Assembly (NCBI GenBank): GCA_024628785.1
Contig: CP102405.1
Location: 248,001 to 312,000 of the forward strand
Length of the DNA stretch: 64,000 bases
Reading direction: 5' to 3'
DNA from: Fusobacteria bacterium ZRK30
GTDB lineage: Bacteria > Fusobacteriota > Fusobacteriia > Fusobacteriales > Fusobacteriaceae
In this document: one piece after another, positions 1-8,604 of the stretch
How the letters are laid out: each line of letters begins with the position of its first letter
Position numbering within the stretch: position 1 is the first letter of the stretch
The notes under the pieces: generated by a model
The model's input: the letters and a program-made list of their open reading frames with translations, nothing else
The model's database searches: none
Told to the model about the DNA's origin: nothing
Made by a program: the position numbers and the translations under genes

Positions 1-1
1 G

Positions 2-1501
2 AAATATCAAGAAGCACTGGATTATGTAATCAATAAGTTAGAGGAACTAAGTAATTATGACTATGCATCATCAATTATTTACTGGGATTTAGAAACTGGA
101 GCACCTAAGGAAGGGATCAGGAAAGCTTCTAAAGTTTTAGGTTTTTACAGTGGTGAATCTCATAAAATTTTAACTGATCACAAATTCAATAAAAATTTAG
201 ATCTTTTACTAGAAAATTTAGATCTTTTAGATGCCATCCATATAAAAATTATTATTGAAACTAAAAAAGATATTGAAAATATAAAAAAAATACCTCTAAA
301 TGAGTATAAAGAGTATAGTGAACTTCTATCTAAGGCCCAGCCCATATGGGCTGAAGCACGAGAGAAAAATGATTTTTCATTATTTTTACCCTACTTAAAG
401 AAGATCATCCAATATAAACAAAAATATGTAAACTATAAAGGGTATAAAGAGCATCCCTATGATGCTGTTCTAGATGACTATGAGCCTGGAATAACTGTTA
501 AGCAGCTGGATGTGTTTTTTGAAAATTTAAAGGATAAACTTGTTCCCCTCATCTTAAAGATCAACCAAAAGAAAGATTTTATCTCTAATGATCTTTTAAA
601 ATTGGATTATTCTATCGAAAAACAAAAAGAATTTTCTATATTTATAGCAAAATATCTTGGATTTGATTTCGAAAGAGGTTTATTGAAAGAAAGTGCACAT
701 CCATTTTCTATGGGACTCAACAAATATGACGTGAGAATGACTACCAGATATTTCTTAGATGATTTACAGCCATCTCTTTTTGGAACTATCCACGAATCAG
801 GTCACTCACTCTACGAGCAAAACATAGGGGAGGACATCTGGGAAACCAGATTAGGCGGTGGAAATTCCATGGGTATCCATGAATCACAGTCTAGATTATA
901 TGAAAATTTAATTGCCAGAAGTTTGGAATTTTGGATCCCGATCTACCCACAATTACAGGAGGCTTTCCCTGAAAATTTAAAAGGTGTTACTTTAGAAGAA
1001 TTTTATAAAGCCATCAATAAGAGCCAGTCGGACCTGATTAGAGTTGAAGCCGATGAACTGACTTATTCATTACATATTATCCTCAGATATGAGATTGAAA
1101 AGGAACTTATTGAAGGGAAGATTGCCCCTGAGGAGCTGCCTAAAATTTGGAATGAGAGAATGAAAAAATATCTGGGAGTAACCCCTCCTAACGATTCTGA
1201 TGGTGTTCTGCAGGACGTCCATTGGGCTGCCGGGTTATTTGGATATTTCCCATCTTACGCTCTGGGAAGTGCCAATGCTTCTCAAATAATGAACACAATG
1301 AGAGATAAATTAGATGTAGATACACTCTTAAAAGAAGGAAAGTTAGAAAAAATTAAAGAATATTTAGGAGAAAATATCCATAAATACGGAAAATTAAAAG
1401 ATCCCAATGAAATTATGGAGATTGCCACTGGAGAGACTCCTAATTCAAAATATTATGTAGACTATTTAATCGAAAAATACAGTAACTTATACGAAGTATA
1501 G
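2..1501 (+). CDS. M32 family metallocarboxypeptidase (5' end outside window)
   Basis: Zinc carboxypeptidase of the thermostable carboxypeptidase (Taq/M32) family, which removes C-terminal amino acids from peptides in the cytoplasm. The open frame runs from the first bases of the window, so the ATG at 512 is internal and the true start lies just upstream. The zinc motif HESGH is read near 791-805 (family HExxH), followed by the second conserved HESQS motif near 877-891 and the C-terminal GYFPSYALG block. About 499 codons are visible, close to the usual 500 residues, so only a few N-terminal residues are missing. A strong hairpin terminator follows directly. Substrate is unknown; peptide scavenging is the general role. 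Confidence 0.93.
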   Translation, partial: KYQEALDYVINKLEELSNYDYASSIIYWDLETGAPKEGIRKASKVLGFYSGESHKILTDHKFNKNLDLLLENLDLLDAIHIKIIIETKKDIENIKKIPLNEYKEYSELLSKAQPIWAEAREKNDFSLFLPYLKKIIQYKQKYVNYKGYKEHPYDAVLDDYEPGITVKQLDVFFENLKDKLVPLILKINQKKDFISNDLLKLDYSIEKQKEFSIFIAKYLGFDFERGLLKESAHPFSMGLNKYDVRMTTRYFLDDLQPSLFGTIHESGHSLYEQNIGEDIWETRLGGGNSMGIHESQSRLYENLIARSLEFWIPIYPQLQEAFPENLKGVTLEEFYKAINKSQSDLIRVEADELTYSLHIILRYEIEKELIEGKIAPEELPKIWNERMKKYLGVTPPNDSDGVLQDVHWAAGLFGYFPSYALGSANASQIMNTMRDKLDVDTLLKEGKLEKIKEYLGENIHKYGKLKDPNEIMEIATGETPNSKYYVDYLIEKYSNLYEV

Positions 1502-1510
1502 ACTAAAAAA

Positions 1511-1537
1511 AGAGCGATAAAATCGCTCTTTTTTTTT
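1511..1537 (+). terminator. Intrinsic terminator after the M32 peptidase
   Basis: An 8-bp stem (AGAGCGAT / ATCGCTCT) with a 3-nt loop is followed by a run of T, 10 bases after the stop codon. Confidence 0.9.
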
Positions 1538-1554
1538 ATGCTGTTAAGCAAGGT

Positions 1555-3309
1555 CTACTCACCCATAAATAATTTGATATCATCCTCGACACTTCCGATT
1601 CCTGCTATTCCAAAGTTTTTAACTAATACATCTGCAACTGTTGGAGATAAGAATCCTGGTAATGTTGGTCCTAAGTGGATATTCTTCACACCTAATGATA
1701 ATAGAGCTAATAATACAATTACTGCTTTTTGCTCATACCATGCAATATTATATGCAATCGGCAATTCATTTACATCTTCTAACTCAAACACTTCCTTTAA
1801 TTTAAGAGCTATAAGAGCTAAAGAATAAGAGTCATTGCATTGTCCTGCATCTAATACTCTAGGAATCCCACCGATATCCCCTAATGCTAATTTGTTGTAT
1901 CTATATTTTGCACAACCTGCTGTCAAGATCACTGTATCCTTTGGTAAATTATCTGCAAACTTTGTATAATAATCTCTTGATTTCATCCTTCCGTCACAAC
2001 CTGCCATTACGAAGAACTTTTTGATTGCGCCACTCTTAACTGCATCTACCACTTTATCAGCTAGTGCAAATACCTGCTCGTGGGCAAATCCACCTACGAT
2101 AGCTCCCTCTTCAATCTGAGTAGGTGCCTTACAAGTTTTCGCCATCTCTATAACTTTAGAGAAGTTTTTTGTTCCATCTGCATTTACCTGTATTCTGCCC
2201 CATCCCGGGTATCCTGCGGCATTTGTAGTAAACACCTTACCATCATAAGATGCTCCTACCTTAGGAGGTACTATACAGTTAGTCGTAAAGATGATAGGTC
2301 CGTTGAAAGTTTCAAACTCTTCTTTTTGTTTCCACCATGAATTTCCATAGTTACCCACCAGATGCTTGAATTTTTTTAGTTTTGGATAATAATGAGTCGG
2401 CAGCATCTCTGAATGGGTATAGACATCTACACCTGTTCCTTCTGTCTGCTCCAATAATTGAACCATGTCGTTAAGATCATGTCCAGAGACTAATATTCCC
2501 GGATTAGTCCCAACTCCTATATTAACATTTGTTATTTCAGGATTTCCAAATGTTTCAGTATTTGCTTTATCCAATAGTGCCATTGCTTCTACACCAAATT
2601 TACCTGTTTCTAATACCAATGCCACCAAATCATCTACCGACAGAGTATCATCTAATGTAGATGCCAATGCCTTTTCTATAAACATTACTATCTCTTTATT
2701 TTTATACCCTAAATTATTTGCATGTTCATAGTAAGCAGCCATTCCTTTCAGTCCGTATATTGTAAGTTCTCTCAAGGATCTTACATCTTCATTTTCAGTA
2801 GATAGTACCCCTATACTCAGAGCTTTTTTCTGCATCTCATCCATGGTATCTACTGTAAATGTAAGTACATCATGATCAGCTAATCTCTTAGGTACACAAC
2901 CTCCCTCTTTTAAACCCTCTCTGATTTCAAGTCCTTTTTTTATCTCTACTGCAATGGCATCATCATCAAAATTAGAATTCGTAACTGTGATAAATAATGA
3001 ATTAGTAATAAAATAATCTACTCCCTTGCAGATCTCACAGTCATCTCTATGCTCTAATGGTTGCCCCTCCCTCAAGATTGATATTCCCTTTAAGGTATAG
3101 ATAAGTAAATCCTGTAAATTAGACGTTTCAGGTTGTTTTCCACAGACACCTGCTACTGTACAGCCTGTGTTCTTTGCAGTTTCCTGACATTGATAACAAA
3201 ACATCGGTACTTTTTCATCTTTTACAAGGATGTGTTTTACTTCCTCTTCCACTTCCTTGGCCAACTCCTTTTCCTTTGCAAAAAATCTTTTTAATCTATC
3301 CCATGCCAT
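1555..3309 (-). CDS. hcp: Hydroxylamine reductase / hybrid-cluster protein, copy 1
   Basis: Hcp carries a cubane cluster and a hybrid Fe-S-O cluster. The family reduces hydroxylamine and, in enterobacteria, nitric oxide, so it serves nitrosative stress defence in anaerobes. The N-terminal cluster motif is CX2CX8CX5C (starts CYQC near residue 38), the spacing of the [4Fe-4S] class. Hybrid-cluster ligands are visible in [20 protein letters not shown] and GQCNDSYSL. The protein is 584 residues, longer than usual because 35 charged residues (opening [10 protein letters not shown]) precede the conserved MFCYQC. The start at 3309 has a good GGAGGGG site and no ribosome site precedes the internal Met. 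A close paralogue lies at 4158-5876. It probably shares a transcript with the SHOCT gene upstream. Confidence 0.95.
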   Translation of the reverse strand: MAWDRLKRFFAKEKELAKEVEEEVKHILVKDEKVPMFCYQCQETAKNTGCTVAGVCGKQPETSNLQDLLIYTLKGISILREGQPLEHRDDCEICKGVDYFITNSLFITVTNSNFDDDAIAVEIKKGLEIREGLKEGGCVPKRLADHDVLTFTVDTMDEMQKKALSIGVLSTENEDVRSLRELTIYGLKGMAAYYEHANNLGYKNKEIVMFIEKALASTLDDTLSVDDLVALVLETGKFGVEAMALLDKANTETFGNPEITNVNIGVGTNPGILVSGHDLNDMVQLLEQTEGTGVDVYTHSEMLPTHYYPKLKKFKHLVGNYGNSWWKQKEEFETFNGPIIFTTNCIVPPKVGASYDGKVFTTNAAGYPGWGRIQVNADGTKNFSKVIEMAKTCKAPTQIEEGAIVGGFAHEQVFALADKVVDAVKSGAIKKFFVMAGCDGRMKSRDYYTKFADNLPKDTVILTAGCAKYRYNKLALGDIGGIPRVLDAGQCNDSYSLALIALKLKEVFELEDVNELPIAYNIAWYEQKAVIVLLALLSLGVKNIHLGPTLPGFLSPTVADVLVKNFGIAGIGSVEDDIKLFMGE

Positions 3310-3385
3310 CTCATATCCCCTCCATTAAAATTAATATATCGTTACAATATATACGGGATATAATTTATAATTCCTTTTTATTTTT

Positions 3386-3628
3386 TTAATCTCTCAACTT
3401 TTCCTTCATCTCTTCATACTCACTTTCTGTTATCTCACCCATAGCATATCTTTTTTTCAATATCTCCATGGGGGTTTCCTTTGTATCACTTCCTGATTTA
3501 GATCCATTTCCTGTGAATCTGCCACTAAACATCGAAATTATAACTACTGCAATCAATATCCAAAATATAAACATAAAAATCCCTCCTCCCATAAACATAG
3601 AGCTCCCAAAACTATATCCATGCATCAT
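3386..3628 (-). CDS. Small SHOCT-domain membrane protein
   Basis: An 80-residue protein with a Gly/Met-rich N terminus, one membrane helix (about residues 14-34) and a C-terminal SHOCT motif (about residues 52-78, PMEILKKRYAMGEIT then EYEEMKEKL). SHOCT is a short helical module found at the ends of many small bacterial membrane proteins; its role is not settled. GGGAGGGG lies 6 bases before the first of two ATG codons. It stands 76 bases upstream of hcp copy 1 on the same strand with no terminator between, so the two are probably cotranscribed. A function is not assigned. Confidence 0.85.
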   Translation of the reverse strand: MMHGYSFGSSMFMGGGIFMFIFWILIAVVIISMFSGRFTGNGSKSGSDTKETPMEILKKRYAMGEITESEYEEMKEKLRD

Positions 3629-3649
3629 ACTAATCCCCTCCCTTATTTT

Positions 3650-3678
3650 ATATTAATATTCTAACCTGTCTATGTGAA
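3650..3678 (-). promoter_or_regulatory. Sigma-70 type promoter for SHOCT gene and hcp copy 1
   Basis: On the minus strand TTCACA and TAATAT are separated by exactly 17 bases; the -10 box is 22 bases before the start codon. Confidence 0.6.
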
Positions 3679-3787
3679 AGTTAAGTGAAATTTAAAAATG
3701 AGATCTCTTCCTGCCTTCACACTCTCTTCACAATGATCTCATAAAATATATCTATAAAGAGTTATTAATTTAATTAGGAGGAAAATT

Positions 3788-4096
3788 ATGGAGATCAATA
3801 TCAGAAGAAATATGATTATAGCAGGGGTTCTTTTTGTAGTCTTAATGTTTGCATATACCCAGCAAAACAAGGACAATTTTACTCCTAAAGTAAATAAAAA
3901 AAATAAAGTGTATTATAAATTAAGTAATAACACTTTATTTACAGGAAAAGTTTTAGTAAGATATGAATCAGATCCTGTGAACAGCAAAGGTAATTCCAGG
4001 ATAGGAAAGGTTCATTTTGAGAATGAATATTCAGATGGAACCTTAGTATCTACCATTCACTACGATAAACTTAATGATTCAAAAATCGATATGTAA
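3788..4096 (+). CDS. Hypothetical membrane-anchored protein with MORN/YwqK-like segment
   Basis: 102 residues. One N-terminal hydrophobic segment (residues about 9-24) looks like an anchor or uncleaved signal. The rest, TLFTGKVLVRY followed by KVHFENEYSDGTLV, resembles the repeats of YwqK/MORN-type proteins, which are common in Fusobacteria, but only one or two weak units are visible. TTAGGAGG lies 7 bases before the ATG. It is a single gene, divergent from the SHOCT/hcp unit and ended by a bidirectional terminator. Function is not known. Confidence 0.75.
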   Translation: MEINIRRNMIIAGVLFVVLMFAYTQQNKDNFTPKVNKKNKVYYKLSNNTLFTGKVLVRYESDPVNSKGNSRIGKVHFENEYSDGTLVSTIHYDKLNDSKIDM

Positions 4097-4107
4097 ACAA
4101 AAATAGC

Positions 4108-4138
4108 AAAAAGACCTAGATTTTATCTAGGTCTTTTT
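4108..4138. terminator. Bidirectional terminator between hypothetical gene and hcp copy 2
   Basis: A 14-bp perfect stem containing GACCTAGAT with a 3-nt loop; the A and T flanks give a U tract on both strands. It serves the convergent genes ending at 4096 (+) and 4158 (-). Confidence 0.92.
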
Positions 4139-4157
4139 ATTATTCTATAACTATAAA

Positions 4158-5876
4158 TTACTCACCCATGAATAATTTGATATCATCTTCTACAGATCCG
4201 ATTCCTGCTATCCCAAAGTTTTCAACTAATACGTTTACTACTGCCGGAGATAAGAATCCTGGTAATGTTGGTCCTAAGTGAATATTCTTTACACCTAGGT
4301 GTAATAGAGCTAATAATACGATTACTGCTTTTTGCTCGTACCATGCAATGTTATATGCAATCGGTAATTCATTTACATCGTTTAATTCAAATACTTCTTT
4401 TAATTTAAGAGCTATTAAAGCTAAAGAGTAAGAGTCATTACATTGTCCTGCATCTAATACTCTAGGGATTCCACCGATATCTCCTAAATCTAATTTGTTA
4501 TATCTATATTTTGCACAACCTGCCGTTAATATTACTGTATCACTCGGTAACTTATCTGCAAATTCTGTATAATAATCTCTTGATTTCATCCTTCCGTCAC
4601 AACCTGCCATTACGAAGAACTTCTTAATTGCTCCAGTTTTAACTGCATCTACTACTTTATCAGCTAATGCGAATACTTGCTCATGAGCGAATCCACCTAC
4701 GATAGTTCCCTCTTCAATTTGAGTTGGTGCTTCACAAGTTTTTGCCATTTCAATGATTTCAGAGAAATCTTTATTTCCATTCTCATCTTCTTTGATGCTA
4801 ACCCATCCTGGGTATCCAGCTGCATTTGTAGTGAATACTTTACCTTCATATGATGCTCCTGCTTTTGGAGGAACTATACAGTTTGTTGTGAATAAGATCG
4901 GTCCGTTAAATGATTCGAACTCTTCTTTTTGCTTCCACCATGCGTTTCCGTAGTTTCCTACTAAGTGATCATATTTTTTTAACTCAGGGTAGTAATGAGC
5001 CGGTAACATCTCTGAATGAGTATAGATATCTACTCCAGTTCCCTTTGTTTGCTCTAATAATTGAACTATATCGTTAAGATCATGTCCAGAAATTAAGATT
5101 CCAGGATTTGATTTTGTCCCGATGTTTACTTCAGTTAATTCAGGATTTCCGAATTTCCCTGTATTTGCACTGTCTAATAATGCCATTACGTCTACACCGT
5201 ATTTTCCAGTTTCTAATACTAATGCTACTAATTCGTCTAATCCTAAAGTATCATCTAATGTAGATACTAAAGCTTTTTCTATAAACATTACGATCTCTTG
5301 CTTCTTATATCCTAAGTTTACTGAATGCTCGTAGTATGCTGCCATTCCTTTTAATCCATATATAGTAAGTTCTCTAAGTGATCTGATATTTTCATCTTCA
5401 GTTGCTAATACTCCTACTGATAATGATTTAGCCTGCATCTCTTCCATAGTTTCTACGGAAAACGTTAATGCATCATGATTTTCTAATCTTTTAGGAGTTC
5501 TTCCCTTTTTAATGAAGTTAGCTTTTAATTTTTCTCTTAATGCTAAACCTTCTGTAATTTGAGCTGCGATAGCCTCGTCATCAAAGTTAGCATTTGTTAT
5601 AGTAGTAAATAATGCATTTGTTATATAGTAATCAATTCCTTCACAACAACCACAAGATTTTCTTGTCTCTAAATCAATTCCCTCTCTTAAAATAGCTATT
5701 GATTTAGCTGTATATATTAATAAATCCTGCAAATTAGAAGTTTCCGGCTTCTTCCCACAGACACCTGCTATTGTACATCCAGTTCCTTTTGCTGTTTCTT
5801 GACATTGGTAACAAAACATTGACATATTATCTCCTCCATTTTTTTTATTAAATAATTTTTTTAATTTATTAAACAT
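4158..5876 (-). CDS. hcp: Hydroxylamine reductase / hybrid-cluster protein, copy 2
   Basis: Second Hcp, highly similar to the copy at 1555-3309 along its whole length, including the CX2CX8CX5C cluster motif and the hybrid-cluster ligands. Two starts are possible. The ATG at 5876 has GAGGGAG five bases upstream and adds a basic peptide (MFNKLKKLF...). The ATG at 5825, giving MSMFCYQC, has an even better GGAGGAG five bases upstream and matches the usual Hcp start. Both may be used. An extended -10 box (TGATATAAT on the minus strand, about 5909-5917) lies upstream. The gene sits between two terminators, so it is probably transcribed alone. Two hcp genes in one locus point to a real load of hydroxylamine or NO. 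Confidence 0.95.
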   Translation of the reverse strand: MFNKLKKLFNKKNGGDNMSMFCYQCQETAKGTGCTIAGVCGKKPETSNLQDLLIYTAKSIAILREGIDLETRKSCGCCEGIDYYITNALFTTITNANFDDEAIAAQITEGLALREKLKANFIKKGRTPKRLENHDALTFSVETMEEMQAKSLSVGVLATEDENIRSLRELTIYGLKGMAAYYEHSVNLGYKKQEIVMFIEKALVSTLDDTLGLDELVALVLETGKYGVDVMALLDSANTGKFGNPELTEVNIGTKSNPGILISGHDLNDIVQLLEQTKGTGVDIYTHSEMLPAHYYPELKKYDHLVGNYGNAWWKQKEEFESFNGPILFTTNCIVPPKAGASYEGKVFTTNAAGYPGWVSIKEDENGNKDFSEIIEMAKTCEAPTQIEEGTIVGGFAHEQVFALADKVVDAVKTGAIKKFFVMAGCDGRMKSRDYYTEFADKLPSDTVILTAGCAKYRYNKLDLGDIGGIPRVLDAGQCNDSYSLALIALKLKEVFELNDVNELPIAYNIAWYEQKAVIVLLALLHLGVKNIHLGPTLPGFLSPAVVNVLVENFGIAGIGSVEDDIKLFMGE

Positions 5877-5924
5877 TTTTTCTCCCTCTTTCTTATTTTC
5901 TATAATTGATTATATCAGTAAGAA

Positions 5925-5958
5925 AAGAAAAAAATCGGTAACATAAGTTACCGATTTT
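5925..5958 (-). terminator. Terminator of the dCMP deaminase gene
   Basis: A 12-bp perfect stem (AAAATCGGTAAC and its complement) with a 4-nt loop, followed on the minus strand by a T-rich run, five bases after the stop codon at 5963. Confidence 0.88.
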
Positions 5959-5962
5959 AAAA

Positions 5963-6457
5963 TTAAATTAAATTTGCATCTAAAGAGATGGATATCTCCA
6001 TCTTTCTTGGAATTAATTTAGTATATTTTACCCCTGCACTGCCTAAAAGCATCTTAGACGCCTTGTTAGAATCTGTTCCGTCATATTTATCCGAAAGATA
6101 AACCACATTAGTTATTCCACTTTGAATTATCGATTTAGCACACTCATGGCACGGGAATAAACCTACATATATAGTACAATTTTTTAAATTTTTTATACTG
6201 TTTAATATAGCATTTTGTTCTGCATGCATTACAAATGGGTATTTAGTCTCTAAAAACCCTCCATCTCTTCCCCACGGGAACTCATCATCGGAGCAGCCCT
6301 TAGGAAAACCATTATACCCCACTCCAACAATTTTTTTCTCTTCATTTGTTATACAAGCTCCCACCTGAGTACTGGGATCTTTACTTCTCTGGCCGGATAA
6401 AACTGCTATCCCCATAAAATATTCATCCCAGCTGAGATAATCCTCTCTTTTTTTCAT
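5963..6457 (-). CDS. Deoxycytidylate deaminase family protein
   Basis: Zinc-dependent deaminase of the dCMP deaminase/ComEB group, which turns dCMP into dUMP for dTTP synthesis. The 164-residue protein has the catalytic HAEQNAIL motif (zinc His and proton-shuttle Glu, near residue 78) and the PCHEC motif supplying the two zinc Cys (near residue 102). The N-terminal SKDPSTQVG and GYNGFPKG blocks are typical of this family rather than of cytidine deaminases. AGGAGG precedes the ATG. It is a stand-alone gene with its own terminator. The ComEB name used in Bacillus is avoided because no competence context is visible. Confidence 0.9.
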   Translation of the reverse strand: MKKREDYLSWDEYFMGIAVLSGQRSKDPSTQVGACITNEEKKIVGVGYNGFPKGCSDDEFPWGRDGGFLETKYPFVMHAEQNAILNSIKNLKNCTIYVGLFPCHECAKSIIQSGITNVVYLSDKYDGTDSNKASKMLLGSAGVKYTKLIPRKMEISISLDANLI

Positions 6458-6601
6458 AATACACCCTCCTGTACCATTATTTTATAGTTTAAATTATACT
6501 ATATCTTACTCAAACCATAAAGTTATTATCTTGTTCTATAAAGGATTTTTTTAATAATTTCAGTATATAACCTTAGAATAAAAAAATTAGGAGGTGTGTC
6601 C

Positions 6602-7210
6602 ATGATCTATTTCATCGCCTTTACTTTAGGGATTTCAGGATTTTTTCACCCATGTTTTATCGGGACTATAACTACATTTTATGCTGCTTTGTTTTTGGTC
6701 AGAGATAGGAAAAAATTTATTTTAGGCAGTATCTTAGGAATAATTATTATCAATTTTTCATTCCTTTTTTTTACCGATCTTTTAACTCACATCTTTCATC
6801 AAAAGATATTCAATTATATTATTGGAATAATGTTTATTCTCTTTGGACTTATGTTCTTGGGTATTATAAAGCATAAACACTCCCATCTTCTACTCACTGT
6901 GGAGAGGATAAAAAATACAAATCCTGTTTTAGTAGGAGTTTTCATTGTTTTTTCATGGATCCAATCCTTTGCTCACATATTTATCCCAATGGTTCCTTTA
7001 ATCTCAAAAACAAACTCCTATTTAAATTTTTTTATAATCTTACCCTATATAATAGGGTTGATTATACCGGTTACTTTATTTAATTTTCTGCCTTTGCAGT
7101 TCAAGGAAAAACATAGGGATAGATATACTAAGGTCATTGGGATAGTTCTGATTATCTTAGGTATATTCATCAGTTTTAACCTGTTCGAAGAGATTGAACA
7201 CCTAATTTAA
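6602..7210 (+). CDS. CcdA/DsbD-like six-helix membrane protein
   Basis: About 203 residues with six predicted membrane helices and the start GFFHPCFIG in helix 1, matching the conserved (S/H)PC motif of CcdA/DsbD thiol-electron carriers. Those proteins pass electrons from cytoplasmic thioredoxin to partners outside the membrane with a Cys pair, one in helix 1 and one in helix 4. Here the second Cys is absent: the matching region reads FSWIQSFAH. Disulfide shuttling is therefore doubtful, and the protein may be a divergent relative. The ATG at 6602, seven bases after AGGAGGTG, is preferred to the GTG at 6596. It is a single gene with a terminator; no thioredoxin-like partner is next to it. Confidence 0.75.
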   Translation: MIYFIAFTLGISGFFHPCFIGTITTFYAALFLVRDRKKFILGSILGIIIINFSFLFFTDLLTHIFHQKIFNYIIGIMFILFGLMFLGIIKHKHSHLLLTVERIKNTNPVLVGVFIVFSWIQSFAHIFIPMVPLISKTNSYLNFFIILPYIIGLIIPVTLFNFLPLQFKEKHRDRYTKVIGIVLIILGIFISFNLFEEIEHLI

Positions 7211-7228
7211 ATAAATTTTTTTTAAACC

Positions 7229-7267
7229 GAGGGTTTTACCTGTCAAAGGCAGGTAAAGCCCCTTTTT
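7229..7267 (+). terminator. Terminator after CcdA-like gene
   Basis: A stem of about 12 bp (GGGTTTTACCTG against CAGGTAAAGCCC, one mismatch) with a 7-nt loop, followed by TTTTT. Confidence 0.88.
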
Positions 7268-7324
7268 AATTTATTTTATTATCCAGTTCAAAAAAATACC
7301 TTTTAAATTACTATTATTGAAAAA

Positions 7325-7387
7325 TTGTAAGACAACTATTGACATTTTCTACAAATATAGTATAATAAACCATAAAGTGTAAGACAA
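7325..7387 (+). promoter_or_regulatory. Glycerate operon promoter with two FadR/GntR-type operator sites
   Basis: TTGACA (7339-7344) and TATAAT (7361-7366) are 16 bases apart. Two copies of TGTAAGACAA flank them, at 7326-7335 (overlapping the region just upstream of -35) and 7378-7387 (just after the predicted start of transcription). The first extends to TTGTAAGACAA, a perfect inverted repeat that fits the TNGTNNNACNA operator consensus of the FadR subfamily of GntR regulators; the second has one mismatch. This layout suits a repressor or a looping regulator. No GntR gene is in the window. Confidence 0.7.
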
Positions 7388-7443
7388 TAAGTGAAAAATT
7401 CCTTTTTATGAACATTTTTCACACTAGTAGAATGGGAGGTAAA

Positions 7444-8586
7444 ATGAAAGTTTTAATTGCTATGGATTCCTTTAAAGGAAGTTTGTCATCTAATGAACTG
7501 GCTTACAGAATAGAGGATGGTATAAAAAAAGTCTATAAAGATGCAGATATAATAAAAGTTCCTGTAGCCGATGGAGGAGAGGGAACTATCGAAGCTTTAG
7601 TTGATGGAACCGGAGGACGTTATGTGGAGATCACAGCTGCAAGTCCTATACTACTTCCTATAAAAGCTAGATATGGAATATTAGGAGATCAAAAAACTGC
7701 CGTGATAGAGATGGCTACAGCATCTGGTCTACCCCTGGTTCCTTCTGATCAAAGAAATCCTATGGAAACTACAACTTATGGTACCGGAGAGATGATAAAA
7801 GATGCCATAACCAAGGGGTGTCGTGAATTTCTTGTAGGAATAGGCGGAAGTGCTACCAACGATGGCGGAATAGGAATGATGAAAGCTCTTGGAGTAAAAT
7901 TTTATGATGAAAACAATATGAAATTAGGCCACGGGGGTAAACAGTTATCTAGAGTAAAAAAAATAGATATGTCTGAACTGCTCCCTGAGATTAAAGAGTG
8001 TAAATTTTTAATTGCCTGTGATGTAGATAATCCATTTTACGGATTAAATGGAGCTGCCCATGTATACGGAAGGCAAAAAGGTGCCGACGATAAGATGGTT
8101 TTAGAACTGGATAGCGGTTTAAAAGACTTTTCTGAAACAATAAAAAAACTCTTAGATAAAGATATTTCTGACGTTCCCGGGGCTGGAGCAGCTGGTGGTC
8201 TCGGAGGAGGATTCCTTGCTTTTTTAGATGGTGAATTAAAACCTGGTATCGATATAGTTTTGGAGGAAGTTAAACTAAAGGAAAAATTAGAAGGAGTTGA
8301 TTTTGTTATAACGGGAGAAGGTCGGATGGATTTTCAATCTGTTATGGGTAAAGCTCCTGTAGGAGTAGCAAAATTAGCTAAAAAATACAATATACCGGTT
8401 ATAGCAATAGCTGGTGGTGTAGCAGATGACGCTGGAGAAGTACATAATCACGGAATTGATTCTGTTTTTTCTATTATGAACTATCCTATGACACTAGAAG
8501 AAGCCATGGATCCAAAAAGAGCAGGCGGTTTAGTAGAAAAAAATATAGAGGAAATTTTTAGACTTATAAAAATAATAAAAAAATAA
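7444..8586 (+). CDS. Glycerate kinase (GlxK/GarK family)
   Basis: Phosphorylates glycerate with ATP, feeding it into glycolysis as phosphoglycerate. The 380-residue product has the family start MKVLIAMDSFKGSLSS, the VPVADGGEGT block (near residue 39), GIGGSATNDGG (near residue 134) and GAGAAGGLG (near 243), all typical of glycerate kinase type 1. GGGAGG lies four bases before the ATG at 7444; the in-frame ATG at 7408 has no ribosome site and is rejected. It is followed 18 bases later by a GntP permease, so the pair forms a glycerate uptake and use operon. Whether 2- or 3-phosphoglycerate is made cannot be told from sequence. Confidence 0.94.
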   Translation: MKVLIAMDSFKGSLSSNELAYRIEDGIKKVYKDADIIKVPVADGGEGTIEALVDGTGGRYVEITAASPILLPIKARYGILGDQKTAVIEMATASGLPLVPSDQRNPMETTTYGTGEMIKDAITKGCREFLVGIGGSATNDGGIGMMKALGVKFYDENNMKLGHGGKQLSRVKKIDMSELLPEIKECKFLIACDVDNPFYGLNGAAHVYGRQKGADDKMVLELDSGLKDFSETIKKLLDKDISDVPGAGAAGGLGGGFLAFLDGELKPGIDIVLEEVKLKEKLEGVDFVITGEGRMDFQSVMGKAPVGVAKLAKKYNIPVIAIAGGVADDAGEVHNHGIDSVFSIMNYPMTLEEAMDPKRAGGLVEKNIEEIFRLIKIIKK

Positions 8587-8604
8587 AAATAGGGAGGAAA
8601 AAAT

